Below, piece by piece: positions 27,618 through 36,387 of a stretch of 64,000 bases of DNA (its first letter is position 1; each line of letters starts with the position of its first letter). A program made the position numbers and the translations under genes. The notes beneath the pieces are model-generated. The model did no database searches. It saw only the letters and a list, made by a program, of their open reading frames with translations, and was not told the DNA's origin. The DNA is from Penaeicola halotolerans (GTDB lineage: Bacteria > Bacteroidota > Bacteroidia > Cytophagales > Cyclobacteriaceae). Location: positions 124,001 through 188,000 of the forward strand of contig NZ_JAEAGO010000002.1 in NCBI RefSeq assembly GCF_016464625.1. Direction: 5' to 3'.

Positions 27618-28655
27618 ATGTTCAAAAATATCATTAAAACAACTGCATTTGCTGCTACGCTGTTCATGATGGCTTGCGGTGGCAATTCTACTCAAGAGCA
27701 AGAGCAAGTGGTCAACCTATACTCACATAGACACTACGAAGCAGATCAGAAGCTTTTCGAAGAGTTTACAAAAGAAACTGGTATCAAAGTCAACGTGGTC
27801 AATGCTAGCGCGGATGAACTGATCCAAAAATTAGAGCTTGAAGGTGAAAACTCTCCTGCAGACGTACTCTTCACAGTAGATGCAGGTCGTCTACACAGAG
27901 CAGAAGTTAAAGGCCTACTTCAGCCGATCACTTCTGATGTGCTTAATGAAAATATCCCAGCGAACCTTAGGCATCCAGAGGGTCTATGGTTTGGACTGAC
28001 TTATAGAGCGCGTGTTATCGCTTACTCTAAAGAGCGTGTCGATCCTGCTGACCTATCTACTTATGAGGACCTAGCCAATGAAAGATGGAAAGGTAAAGTA
28101 CTCGTGAGATCTTCTGAAAACGTCTACAATCAATCTCTTTTAGCATCTATCATCGCAGCTGATGGTGCTGAGGCAGCTACTGCTTGGGCAGAAGGCATGG
28201 TAGCCAATATGGCTAGAGCACCAAAAGGTGGAGACAGAGACCAAGTTAAGGCTGTAGCAGGTGGAGAAGGTGACATCGCGATCACTAATACTTACTATGT
28301 AGGCATCATGCTCAATGACAGCAATGAAGAAGAAAGAAAAGCTGCTGAAGCAGTAGGCATCTTCTTCCCAAACCAAAATGACAGAGGTACGCACATCAAC
28401 ATCTCAGGCGTAGGTGTAGCTAAGTATGCTCCTAACAAGGAGAATGCAATCAAACTCATCGAGTTCCTTTCTCAAGAAAAAGCACAAAAAGTATTGGCAG
28501 AAGAAAACTATGAATACCCTGTCAACGCAAAAGTTTCTATTTCAGAAACAATTGCTGCTTGGGGAGACTTTAAAAAGGATAGCATCAACTTGGCCAAGCT
28601 AGGTGAACTTAACAGCGAGGCTGTAGTGACCTTTGACAAGGCTGGTTGGAAATAA
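27618..28655 (+). CDS. Fe(III) ABC transporter substrate-binding lipoprotein
   Basis: A 345-residue solute-binding protein of the FutA/FbpA group (family 1 iron-binding proteins). It captures Fe(III) in the periplasm and hands it to the permease encoded next. The ATG at 27618 is chosen because it gives a lipoprotein signal (MFKNIIKTTAFAATLFMMAC, Cys20); an upstream TTG frame overlaps the promoter. The family start VVNLYSHRHYEADQKLFEEF and the Tyr-rich region ITNTYYVGIML, whose paired tyrosines usually bind iron, are both present. The permease gene follows after 14 nt. Confidence 0.9.
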   Translation: MFKNIIKTTAFAATLFMMACGGNSTQEQEQVVNLYSHRHYEADQKLFEEFTKETGIKVNVVNASADELIQKLELEGENSPADVLFTVDAGRLHRAEVKGLLQPITSDVLNENIPANLRHPEGLWFGLTYRARVIAYSKERVDPADLSTYEDLANERWKGKVLVRSSENVYNQSLLASIIAADGAEAATAWAEGMVANMARAPKGGDRDQVKAVAGGEGDIAITNTYYVGIMLNDSNEEERKAAEAVGIFFPNQNDRGTHINISGVGVAKYAPNKENAIKLIEFLSQEKAQKVLAEENYEYPVNAKVSISETIAAWGDFKKDSINLAKLGELNSEAVVTFDKAGWK

Positions 28656-28669
28656 GCTAAAACAACCCT

Positions 28670-30313
28670 TTGGAATTAGTAAAATCTAAATACTACTGGT
28701 GGAATAACTGGGCAGGCATGGCTATCATCATACTTTTGGTGATAGCCTTACCTGTTTTTACCATTGTGTGGAAACTATTTGATAGTCCTGGAGAAACTTG
28801 GACGCACTTAGTAGACACACTACTTTGGGACTACAGCAAAAACACCCTTTTACTACTTTTAGGCACCGCACTATTCAGTGCGATCATCGGTGTGACAGCC
28901 GCATGGTTTATCGCCAATTATGAATTCCCTCTTAGAAAATATTTTGAGTGGTTGCTCATACTACCATTAGCAGTTCCTGCCTACATCATGGCCTATACCT
29001 ATGCAGGCATGCTCAGTTATACAGGGCCGATTCAGACTTTTTTTAGAAATCAACTGGGCTGGAATACCTCAGGGCCTTTTCTAGACATTATGAACATTCC
29101 TGGAGCGATGTTCATATTAGGCATCTCCTTATTCCCATACGTCTATGTGATGGCACGCTCATCATTCATGCAGCAGTCTCGCAACTTACAAGAGGCGAGT
29201 TATCTACTCGGCATGGGCTCTTTCAGGACTTTCTTCAAAGTAGCGCTCCCTATGGCCCGACCAGCGATCGCAGGAGGTCTTTCACTTATCGCTATGGAAG
29301 TACTTAATGACTATGGTACGGTCAAATACTTCGGGGTAAATACCTTTACTACTGGAATATTCAGGGCTTGGTTTTCTCTTGGTGATGCAGGAGCAGCTAT
29401 ATACTTATCTGCTATATTAACCGTGGTAGTTTTTGCTTTATTATGGTTGGAGACGAAACAGCGCGGTGAGGCAAGCTATACCCAAGGGTCTAATGCCCCT
29501 AAGCCTTTTGTAAGAAAGGCACTAATCGGTTGGAAAAAATGGACCGTACTCTCATTTCTCATTTCCTTATTTTTAGTAGCCTTTGGATTTCCAATAGCCC
29601 AGATATTGGCTTGGGTTTGGGCGACTTTCCATAAGGTCGTCACAGCTGATTTTATTCAGATCATACTGAGAAGTTTTAGCTTGGCAGTAGGCACAGGGCT
29701 TTTCATTGTTTGCTTTGCGATCATCATGCTTTATGCTGTACGACTCACTAAAGTCAAGTGGCTCCAAACAGTCAGCAAATTGGCAGTACTAGGCTATGCT
29801 ATCCCCGGTGCCGTGATTGCTGTTGGGATATTTATTCCACTTTTACAGCTAGACAATGTCATCATTGATGTGTTTAAAAGTCTCTCCTTTGCCTCTCCTG
29901 GCCTGCTCTTTAGCGGCTCGGTTTTCACCTTGATCTTCGCATACATTGTACGTTTCTTAGCAGTAGGTTTTAATCCTATCGATGCTGGCTTTCAAAAAGT
30001 GGGAAGACATGTCAATGAAGCTTCAAGACTTCTTGGTTTTTCAGATACCAAAACGCTCTTTAAAATAGACCTTCCACTAATCAGAAATAGTATTTTCAGT
30101 GCATTACTACTTGTTTTTGTCGATGTGCTTAAGGAGCTTCCTTTGACCTTGATCCTCCGTCCTTTCAACTTTCAAACACTGGCCACTAAGGCATTTGACA
30201 TGGCTACCAATGAGATGATCGCAGAGTCTGCCAATGCCTCACTCATCATTATCATGACGGGAATCATCCCAGTAATCTTACTAAATCGCATCATCCGAAC
30301 TAGAAAAGCGTAA
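28670..30313 (+). CDS. Fe(III) ABC transporter permease
   Basis: A 547-residue inner-membrane permease of the FbpB/HitB/FutB type, made of two fused homologous halves with about 12 helices in all. Each half carries an EAA-type coupling loop for the ATPase: EASYLLGMGSFRTFFKVALPMARPA near residue 175 and EASRLLGFSDTKTLFKIDLPL near 448. No ATG lies near the start; a TTG at 28670 gives the expected short cytoplasmic N-terminus (MELVKSKYYWWNN), while the first ATG, at codon 17, would begin inside the first helix. It lies between the binding protein and the ATPase. Confidence 0.88.
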   Translation: MELVKSKYYWWNNWAGMAIIILLVIALPVFTIVWKLFDSPGETWTHLVDTLLWDYSKNTLLLLLGTALFSAIIGVTAAWFIANYEFPLRKYFEWLLILPLAVPAYIMAYTYAGMLSYTGPIQTFFRNQLGWNTSGPFLDIMNIPGAMFILGISLFPYVYVMARSSFMQQSRNLQEASYLLGMGSFRTFFKVALPMARPAIAGGLSLIAMEVLNDYGTVKYFGVNTFTTGIFRAWFSLGDAGAAIYLSAILTVVVFALLWLETKQRGEASYTQGSNAPKPFVRKALIGWKKWTVLSFLISLFLVAFGFPIAQILAWVWATFHKVVTADFIQIILRSFSLAVGTGLFIVCFAIIMLYAVRLTKVKWLQTVSKLAVLGYAIPGAVIAVGIFIPLLQLDNVIIDVFKSLSFASPGLLFSGSVFTLIFAYIVRFLAVGFNPIDAGFQKVGRHVNEASRLLGFSDTKTLFKIDLPLIRNSIFSALLLVFVDVLKELPLTLILRPFNFQTLATKAFDMATNEMIAESANASLIIIMTGIIPVILLNRIIRTRKA

Positions 30314-30320
30314 GCTTAGT

Positions 30321-30328
30321 TATCTTTG
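30321..30328 (+). promoter_or_regulatory. Candidate internal -7 box before the ATPase gene
   Basis: TATCTTTG fits TAnnTTTG and lies 17 nt before the ATG at 30346, in the 32-nt gap after the permease. It could let the ATPase be transcribed on its own. No clear -33 element is seen. Confidence 0.4.
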
Positions 30329-30345
30329 CAGCAATTCGTGCACAA

Positions 30346-31398
30346 ATGGCCATACTAGTCTTAGATAAAATCTCCAAGAAATACAGCAACTCAAAGGATT
30401 TTGCGATCCGTGAAGTGAGCTTTGAAGTACCACAAGGTGAAATATTGGCCTTGGTGGGAGAAAGCGGCAGTGGTAAAACTACCCTCTTGAGACTTATCGC
30501 AGGACTAGAGCACCCTGATGAAGGACAAATCACCCTTGCTGGCTTGACAGTAGCTAAAGGATCTATGTCTATTCCCGCAAACAAACGTAAAGTGGGCATG
30601 GTATTCCAAGATTACGCCCTTTTCCCTCACTTGACTGTCTTAGAAAACGTGAAGTTTGGTTTGCAAAAGCTTAGCAGATCTGAAAAAGAAAAGGTCGCAC
30701 AGGAAACTTTAGAGCTCGTAGGTCTGAAAGAAAATATCGATAAATATCCTCATGAGCTTTCGGGTGGTCAGCAACAAAGAGTGGCTTTGGCTAGAGCACT
30801 GGCACCTCGTCCAGACATTATCTTGTTAGATGAGCCATTTAGCAACTTAGACACCCTACTCAAGGATCAAGTACGTGAAGACATTCGTCAAATCATCAAA
30901 CGATTTGGCATCACGGCAGTATTCGTGACGCATGACACCAAAGATGCTCTCTCTACGGCTGATCGCATTGCTATCCTTCACAAAGGAAGGTTGCAACAAG
31001 TCGATATTCCTCGCATCCTATATGAAATCCCCGCCAATGGTTATGTAGCCAACTTCTTTGGTAAGATGAATTTCATGCCCGGCAGACCGACAGACGATGG
31101 TTTTTATACGCCTTTTGGATTCTTACAGTGCGAACAAGCCAAAGGAAAAGACCATAAATACCACATTCGCTTTAGACCTGAGCACGCCTTTATCTTAGAC
31201 AATAGCCCAGATCATCTACAAGGTCAGATAGAGAAAGTGGCTTATCTAGGTGATCATCAGTTGCTACGTGTGCGCTCTATGGATCCAGAGGAAAAACCTG
31301 CTTATGTATATGTCAAAACCATTCCAGGTAAGTTTTGGAAAGAAGGTACAGTGATTCAATTTGGACTGAGTAGCTTCCACATGGAGGAAGAACCCTAA
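30346..31398 (+). CDS. Fe(III) ABC transporter ATP-binding protein
   Basis: A 350-residue ATPase of the FbpC/PotA/MalK-like group that powers Fe(III) import. Walker A is GESGSGKTT, the Q-loop is VFQDYALFPH, the signature is LSGGQQQRVALARAL, Walker B is IILLDEPFSNLD and the switch His is in VTHD. Residues from about 240 form a C-terminal TOBE-like regulatory domain. It is the third gene of the importer operon. Confidence 0.9.
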   Translation: MAILVLDKISKKYSNSKDFAIREVSFEVPQGEILALVGESGSGKTTLLRLIAGLEHPDEGQITLAGLTVAKGSMSIPANKRKVGMVFQDYALFPHLTVLENVKFGLQKLSRSEKEKVAQETLELVGLKENIDKYPHELSGGQQQRVALARALAPRPDIILLDEPFSNLDTLLKDQVREDIRQIIKRFGITAVFVTHDTKDALSTADRIAILHKGRLQQVDIPRILYEIPANGYVANFFGKMNFMPGRPTDDGFYTPFGFLQCEQAKGKDHKYHIRFRPEHAFILDNSPDHLQGQIEKVAYLGDHQLLRVRSMDPEEKPAYVYVKTIPGKFWKEGTVIQFGLSSFHMEEEP

Positions 31399-31722
31399 GA
31401 TATTTTAGATTCTGAGCGCCCTTAATTTCGGATAATGAAATATTTAACCTTTTTTGTGAGGATAAATTAAGAGAAGTGTAATTTTTTAGAAAATAAGCAT
31501 TCCTCAGAAGAAGAAATTGAAAAATCTGAAATTCTATTTTTATATTTAGACACGCTTTGATATCAGCAAAGCTCCATTAACCACATCACCAACATTTAGT
31601 ATCGTTTGCTTTTGCACACTAAAAAGTGTAACTTAGGTGACTTGGCTCGGATAAAAATCCCTTCTAAGCAGCTGATCAATTGCGTTTTAGTTTAAGTCCG
31701 AACAATAATAAAATTTTTAAAG
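31399..31722. other. Intergenic region before the HisA-like gene
   Basis: A 324-bp AT-rich gap. It holds a short inverted repeat (GCTTTG at 31554-31559, CAAAGC at 31567-31572) and a second one near 31616-31629 (ACACT/AGTGT), neither followed by a T run. I see no convincing promoter and no gene. Confidence 0.5.
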
Positions 31723-32463
31723 ATGTTTGAAATCGTACCTTCTATATGGATCATCAAGGGTAAAGTTATCAGGTTGGTCAAAGGAGACTTCACTACAGAG
31801 GAAGTCATCACACACAATCCACTTGAAATAGCGCAGCAGTTTGAAGATCATGGGATCAAAAGACTACACCTGGTGGACTTGGACGGTGCACGTAAGGGTA
31901 GTCCTGTCAACTATCATGTGTTAGAAACGATCGCTGGCTATACTAACCTAAAGATTGATTTTACAGGTGGTCTGAGTACTGATGGCGATATCAATAAGGC
32001 CTTTGAGTATGGAGCCAAATCCATCACAGTAGCTTCTCAAGCAGCTAAAAATCCTGATCTTTTCGTTTCATGGATCATGTCCTATGGCAGAGAAAAAATC
32101 AACTTAGGCGCTGATACCAATTCCAAAGACTACAAGATCAAAATTCGAGGATGGGAAAAGGCTACCAATTTGGATATCTTTGACCATATCGGATACTTCT
32201 ATGAGCGGGGGCTGAAATATGTCAAGTCTTCTGATATCTCTAGAGATGGTGTCATGGAAGGGCCTAACTTTGAGATGTATGATGCTATCTTGAAGAAATT
32301 TCCTGACATCAAACTAGTCGCTAGTGGTGGTGTGAGAAATGTCGATGATATGAAGCGCTTATATGATATGGGACTACACGGTGTGATCTTTGGCAGAGCA
32401 TTTTATGAAGGCAAGATCAGTCTCACAGACCTAGATCAATTAATCTTACAGACCAATAGTTAA
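31723..32463 (+). CDS. Orphan HisA-like TIM-barrel protein with altered catalytic site
   Basis: A 246-residue (beta-alpha)8 barrel related to HisA, the isomerase that converts ProFAR to PRFAR in histidine synthesis. The family text is clear: FEDHGIKRLHLVDLDGARKGS, IDFTGG, LGAD, DISRDG and a C-terminal phosphate site LVASGGV plus VIFGRAF. However, the catalytic base Asp at the end of strand 1 (PAID in HisA) is Trp9 here (PSIW). The GGG of the first phosphate loop is TGG, while the general acid Asp171 is kept. It is not beside any other his gene. I infer a HisA paralogue with a changed or lost reaction. The real HisA should be elsewhere in the genome. Confidence 0.72.
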   Translation: MFEIVPSIWIIKGKVIRLVKGDFTTEEVITHNPLEIAQQFEDHGIKRLHLVDLDGARKGSPVNYHVLETIAGYTNLKIDFTGGLSTDGDINKAFEYGAKSITVASQAAKNPDLFVSWIMSYGREKINLGADTNSKDYKIKIRGWEKATNLDIFDHIGYFYERGLKYVKSSDISRDGVMEGPNFEMYDAILKKFPDIKLVASGGVRNVDDMKRLYDMGLHGVIFGRAFYEGKISLTDLDQLILQTNS

Positions 32464-32469
32464 AAATGA

Positions 32470-32499
32470 AGCCCGGCTGATGATCAGTCGGGCTTTTTT
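32470..32499 (+). terminator. Rho-independent terminator of the HisA-like gene
   Basis: A 10-bp stem (32471-32480 with 32484-32493, 3-nt loop) is followed by six T residues. The one non-Watson-Crick pair is a G-U wobble in the plus-strand RNA, which supports the plus direction. Confidence 0.85.
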
Positions 32500-32520
32500 C
32501 ATACATGAAAGGAAAGTCGA

Positions 32521-33147
32521 TTAGATAGCATCCTCAATATGAATCTCAAACTCAACCTCAATATCAGTGCTTCCACCAGCTTGCTGATAGTTGACGTTAT
32601 TCCAGTTTTGAGCAGCAGGACTTGCTTTGTCAAGTCTATGTCTTAGAATCACTTCTAACTCTAACTCACCTGTAGCAAAAGTAGAAAGCGTACCTACCAG
32701 ACCTAGTGGTCTACCATCAGGATCTTGGTCACCATATTGATAATCAATTAAGGCATTGTTTGATGGCAGGAAAAAAAACTGGTGCTCATCTGCTTCATCG
32801 ATGATCTCTTGGTTGACATTTACACCCTCTAAAAGAAGGTCAATCTCCATTCTGTATTGACTATTTGGTCTTAGCTCAGCGATTGGTCCGCTATGATCAC
32901 CTGAAGCGATTTGGAAGCTATTTGATCCTCCTGTAGAAGCGTGATCATGTTCCAATTCACCGAAACTCACTACGATCACTTCGTCTGTCTCATTGCCATT
33001 CTCGTCTAAAAGTGTAAAAGTGATGTTAGCGGCATCAAACTCCTCATTTTCCAACTCTGGCACTGGATCATCCGCTTCACAAGCTGAGAATACTAATACC
33101 GCTGTTAGCGCCAATAAGCCGAGAAAGCTTCTTCTTACATTTTTCAT
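32521..33147 (-). CDS. Lipoprotein partner of a TonB-dependent receptor
   Basis: A 208-residue lipoprotein. The ATG at 33147 gives a standard signal (MKNVRRSFLGLLALTAVLVFSAC, Cys23). The mature part is acidic and contains a His/Asp cluster (ELEHDHAST) and later EADEHQFFF, which could bind metal. It resembles small Bacteroidota lipoproteins that regularly follow a TonB receptor of this type, sometimes labelled type 1 periplasmic binding fold; this is from memory. It is placed 23 nt after the receptor, so the two are co-transcribed. A metal-capture role at the outer membrane is inference. Confidence 0.65.
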   Translation of the reverse strand: MKNVRRSFLGLLALTAVLVFSACEADDPVPELENEEFDAANITFTLLDENGNETDEVIVVSFGELEHDHASTGGSNSFQIASGDHSGPIAELRPNSQYRMEIDLLLEGVNVNQEIIDEADEHQFFFLPSNNALIDYQYGDQDPDGRPLGLVGTLSTFATGELELEVILRHRLDKASPAAQNWNNVNYQQAGGSTDIEVEFEIHIEDAI

Positions 33148-33170
33148 TGTACTGTACATTTAGGTTAAAA

Positions 33171-35483
33171 TTAAAATCTATAAGTTGCTCTTAGCGTGAG
33201 ATTACGACCAATCTCATGCGCATAATATCTAAATCGATTCATGTAGTCCTTGTAGAGAACATCCGTAGCATTAGTGAGAGAAAGGTTTATGCCTAACTCA
33301 TTTTTACCAAAGTTTATCGAGGTTCCCGCATGCATATTGATGAGGTAATAAGCACTTGGTGGAGCAGCAAAATCACTTTCAGGCTCATACCTTATTTGCT
33401 CCGCGACTAGTACATTTTCAATCTTTAGAAAATTCTTAGATAGCTTACCCATAGTCGGCAGATTGACTTTAAAGCCGTTTTCTATTCTATCTGTAGGTAT
33501 CCAAGGTAAAAAGCTATCAGTGCTAATATCTCTCGCCCTGATCAAGCTTGCCTTGAGCTCCCACTCGAGTGCTTTAGAAATACGGTATCTACTCAAGAGA
33601 TCAATCCCAAAAAAGAGCGCGTCAGTTTGCTTATACTCAAATACAGGAAAAGCCCCTCTCAAGAAAAACTGCTCTACCTCTCCGCTTGGCTCTAAGTAAA
33701 TATAGCTCCCGATGTAGTTAGCATAGCCACTGAGCTCTACAGACCAGTTATCTGTCTGGTAATTTAGGGTGTTGATCCACTTGATGCTCTGCTCACTCTC
33801 CAGATCATCAGACCCTCTTTCTATCGCTCCGATACCATGATGTAGTCCATCGCTGTACAGTTCATTTACTGTAGGCGCTCTCCAAGCAGTTCCCAGGTTT
33901 GTTCTAAGAGAAAGTTTGTTGTTAGGATACCATATAGCTCCTACGGTACCAGTAAAATTATTGAACTGATGTGTGCCTCCATAAAGCTCTCCTTCACGAT
34001 TAAATCCTAAGGCATCCAAATTCCTAAAGTCATAGCGCGCACCGATTTCCAACTCATATTTCGTTTTGATCAAACGCTGTATCGCATAAGCTCCCGCTCC
34101 TACGTTGTCATAATTCGGGATAAGAGGCGTAACTGCCGTACCAGGAATATTATTGTTGACTTGCAGAAGACCATTAATCCCTACCTGTGTAGAATAGCCA
34201 GCGTCTGTATTTTTTTCCCAAAAGAGATCCATTGTCTGTGTAGTCAGGACCATGTCTAAAGATGGAATGTTAGAATTATCCCCTCTTCTGATGTCATACT
34301 CTTGACGCTGGTTACGCTGTAAGCCATAGAGAAAGTTTAGCTTACCCCCATTGGCGAGATGCAGGTGTGCTTTTGCCTTGATCAGATCATGATAGACCTG
34401 CTGTCTGGGAGCACCGATATCATAACTAAATGAACCCTCAACAAATGGTCTTCCATTTTCTATTCGCTCATTGAAATCTCTCAAACTACCGATGTGTGAG
34501 CCCTCAAAAATCCCAAGCTCTGTATCAAAATGACTGTAATAAATCTCTAAACCTTTATTTTGATCCGTATAGCCAAAGGCTGTAGAGAAGTTTAGTTCAT
34601 TGACTCCTGTATTATTGAGATAGTAATCTGGCGTTTTGATATTACCTGATCGCTTAGCGGTACCTTGCACACGCCATCCCCATCCTGGTAGTTTTTTGAT
34701 ACCACCATTGAGCATTCCTGAAACTACGCCCATTCGGCCATTAGTGGCTCCTACTGCATTGATCTCACCAGATATATTTCCTGTAGTGGGTAGCTTAGGA
34801 GGCTCTACGATCACGACTCCACCGATAGCATCTGGCCCAAACCTTACTGCTTCAGCACCTTTCACCACTGTCATCTCTTGAGCTACAAATGGATCTATCT
34901 CTGGCGCATGTTCAAAACCCCACTGTTGTCCTTCTTGTCTGATACCATTATTCAATATCAGTACTCTATTGCTATGCATACCATGGATCACAGGTTTTGA
35001 AATGGTCGCACCTGTTTGTAACATATTGACTCCAGCGATTCCTTGAAGTGCGGAAGCTAGTGTCCCTCCTTTCGTTCTGTCCAAGTCCTCCTGACGAAGT
35101 GTCTGAAGAGTAGTTGTTGACATGATGCGCTCTCGATGCCCATAGACCTCCACATCTTGCAGTTGCAACTCTTCCATCTGTAAAGTAATCGTCTCTGAGA
35201 TAGAAGTTTTCAAAGCAAAGACTTTATTCACTTCTTTGAAACCCATAGAATGAATTTCTAATGTATAGCTTCCAGCACATAAGTTATTGATAGATACTTG
35301 CCCATTATCATCTGTGATAAAGCCCTTCTCTAGTTCATTAACCCAAATGGCAGCCTGTGGTACTGGCATATTAGATCCACTCTCCAACACGCGCACGCGG
35401 AGTCTCAAAGAGCAATCCTGAGCCGATACCATAGAGCTCAGCATGAGGAGCAAAAGCAACGATATGTAGTTTAATTTTTTCAA
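33171..35483 (-). CDS. TonB-dependent receptor, possibly for a metal
   Basis: An outer-membrane active transporter of about 770 residues. A signal peptide ending VSAQ is followed by a CarboxypepD_reg-like domain (about residues 25-105), a plug domain (LASALQGIAGVNML, HGMHSNRVLILNNGIRQEGQQWG, then VVKGAEAVRFGPDAIGGVV) and a 22-strand barrel ending LTLRATYRF. No ATG lies at a sensible place. A TTG at 35483 starts a normal signal peptide (MKKLNYISLLLLLML); a reading begun further upstream at 35513 would overlap a promoter-like TATCTTTG. The His-bearing QQWGFEHAPEID loop and the His-rich lipoprotein partner suggest zinc or copper rather than a siderophore, but this is a guess. Confidence 0.85.
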   Translation of the reverse strand: MKKLNYISLLLLLMLSSMVSAQDCSLRLRVRVLESGSNMPVPQAAIWVNELEKGFITDDNGQVSINNLCAGSYTLEIHSMGFKEVNKVFALKTSISETITLQMEELQLQDVEVYGHRERIMSTTTLQTLRQEDLDRTKGGTLASALQGIAGVNMLQTGATISKPVIHGMHSNRVLILNNGIRQEGQQWGFEHAPEIDPFVAQEMTVVKGAEAVRFGPDAIGGVVIVEPPKLPTTGNISGEINAVGATNGRMGVVSGMLNGGIKKLPGWGWRVQGTAKRSGNIKTPDYYLNNTGVNELNFSTAFGYTDQNKGLEIYYSHFDTELGIFEGSHIGSLRDFNERIENGRPFVEGSFSYDIGAPRQQVYHDLIKAKAHLHLANGGKLNFLYGLQRNQRQEYDIRRGDNSNIPSLDMVLTTQTMDLFWEKNTDAGYSTQVGINGLLQVNNNIPGTAVTPLIPNYDNVGAGAYAIQRLIKTKYELEIGARYDFRNLDALGFNREGELYGGTHQFNNFTGTVGAIWYPNNKLSLRTNLGTAWRAPTVNELYSDGLHHGIGAIERGSDDLESEQSIKWINTLNYQTDNWSVELSGYANYIGSYIYLEPSGEVEQFFLRGAFPVFEYKQTDALFFGIDLLSRYRISKALEWELKASLIRARDISTDSFLPWIPTDRIENGFKVNLPTMGKLSKNFLKIENVLVAEQIRYEPESDFAAPPSAYYLINMHAGTSINFGKNELGINLSLTNATDVLYKDYMNRFRYYAHEIGRNLTLRATYRF

Positions 35484-35489
35484 GTGGTG

Positions 35490-35497
35490 CAAAGATA
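35490..35497 (-). promoter_or_regulatory. Candidate -7 box directly before the TonB receptor
   Basis: TATCTTTG on the minus strand fits TAnnTTTG and lies 6 nt before the TTG start at 35483. This implies a leaderless or nearly leaderless mRNA if both assignments are right. Confidence 0.4.
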
Positions 35498-35535
35498 AAA
35501 ACAAATGCAACAATATTGCAAATATTATATGAGCG

Positions 35536-35568
35536 AAAAAAAAGCCTCATGAATGGATCATGAGGCTT
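35536..35568 (-). terminator. Rho-independent terminator of the small gene at 35587
   Basis: A perfect 11-bp stem (35542-35552 with 35558-35568, 5-nt loop) is followed on the minus strand by U residues from the A run at 35536-35543. Confidence 0.85.
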
Positions 35569-35586
35569 ATCTATGACGAAGACAGT

Positions 35587-35964
35587 TTACTCATCGCAAA
35601 ATGCGCCTGATCTAAACTTATCTAATAAGTACATAATGAAACTAAAGGAAAGTGTAGAAGAGTTAGCTTGTTTCTCAGGCTCTTGGAGCTTAGCCTGATT
35701 TTCCTTTTTCTCTTCCTTTTTGATTGCATTGATTTGGTTTTGTACCGGATCTGCAGATCTAGCATTGATCTGTAGTCCTTCTCTCATGTGTAAAACTTGA
35801 TCCTCAGACAGTGGGGTTACTTCTTTCTTTTTGATCACGCCACCCTCTTCTTGTTCGATGATTTGAGCAGAGCTTTCGAAAACCGTGAAAACAGTACCCA
35901 CAAAGGCAAATACTATGGCTACAATAGTCTTAGGAGTAAAAAGCTTTTGTAAATTTGAACACAT
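35587..35964 (-). CDS. Small exported or membrane-anchored protein, unknown
   Basis: A 125-residue protein I do not recognise. A hydrophobic segment at about residues 12-33 (TIVAIVFAFVGTVFTVFESSAQ) could be a signal peptide or an anchor. A charged middle part rich in Lys, Glu and Gln follows (about 60-100), then a mostly hydrophobic end closing in FCDE. It has its own terminator and no obvious partner: csaA is divergent 83 nt away, and the TonB receptor gene lies upstream of its terminator on the same strand. Confidence 0.6.
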   Translation of the reverse strand: MCSNLQKLFTPKTIVAIVFAFVGTVFTVFESSAQIIEQEEGGVIKKKEVTPLSEDQVLHMREGLQINARSADPVQNQINAIKKEEKKENQAKLQEPEKQANSSTLSFSFIMYLLDKFRSGAFCDE

Positions 35965-36047
35965 AACCCTTTTTATTTTGCTTATCTAAAACGTTCCCAG
36001 CGATTTAAAGTTTGTAAATATATTAAATAAATTAGATACTCCAAGAA

Positions 36048-36380
36048 ATGATCGATATAACTGACTTTCAAAAGGTTGATTTTAGAGTAGGTACCATCTT
36101 AAGAGCGGAGGTTTTTGAAGAAGCCAAAAAACCCGCTTATAAACTTTGGATAGACTTAGGCGAGGAGCTAGGAATCAAAAAATCATCTGCTCAGATCACA
36201 GATTTGTATAAAATCCAAGAGCTTCCTGGTAAGCAAGTTTTGTGTATAACTAACTTTCCTCCCAAACAAATCGCTAACTTTATATCAGAGGTGCTAGTCA
36301 CAGGAGTGAACAATAGCCAAGGACATGTGGCTTTGTTTACCACAGACAAGCCAGTGCCGAATGGCCATAAGTTATACTAA
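36048..36380 (+). CDS. csaA: CsaA-like tRNA-binding/chaperone protein
   Basis: A 110-residue OB-fold protein of the CsaA family, related to the tRNA-binding domain of methionyl-tRNA synthetase. Family members bind tRNA and, in Bacillus, have secretion-related chaperone activity. Diagnostic text is DFRVGTILRAEVFEEAKKPAYKL, then KKSSAQITDLY and ITNFPPKQIANFISEVLV. The length is typical. It lies 7 nt before the murF-alr gene, so the two share a transcript. Confidence 0.9.
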   Translation: MIDITDFQKVDFRVGTILRAEVFEEAKKPAYKLWIDLGEELGIKKSSAQITDLYKIQELPGKQVLCITNFPPKQIANFISEVLVTGVNNSQGHVALFTTDKPVPNGHKLY

Positions 36381-36387
36381 TTTTTAT

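Noticed and set aside
31554-31572. Hairpin GCTTTG/CAAAGC as a terminator of the iron importer operon
   Set aside because: Only 6 bp, no T tract on either strand, and about 155 bp after the stop codon.
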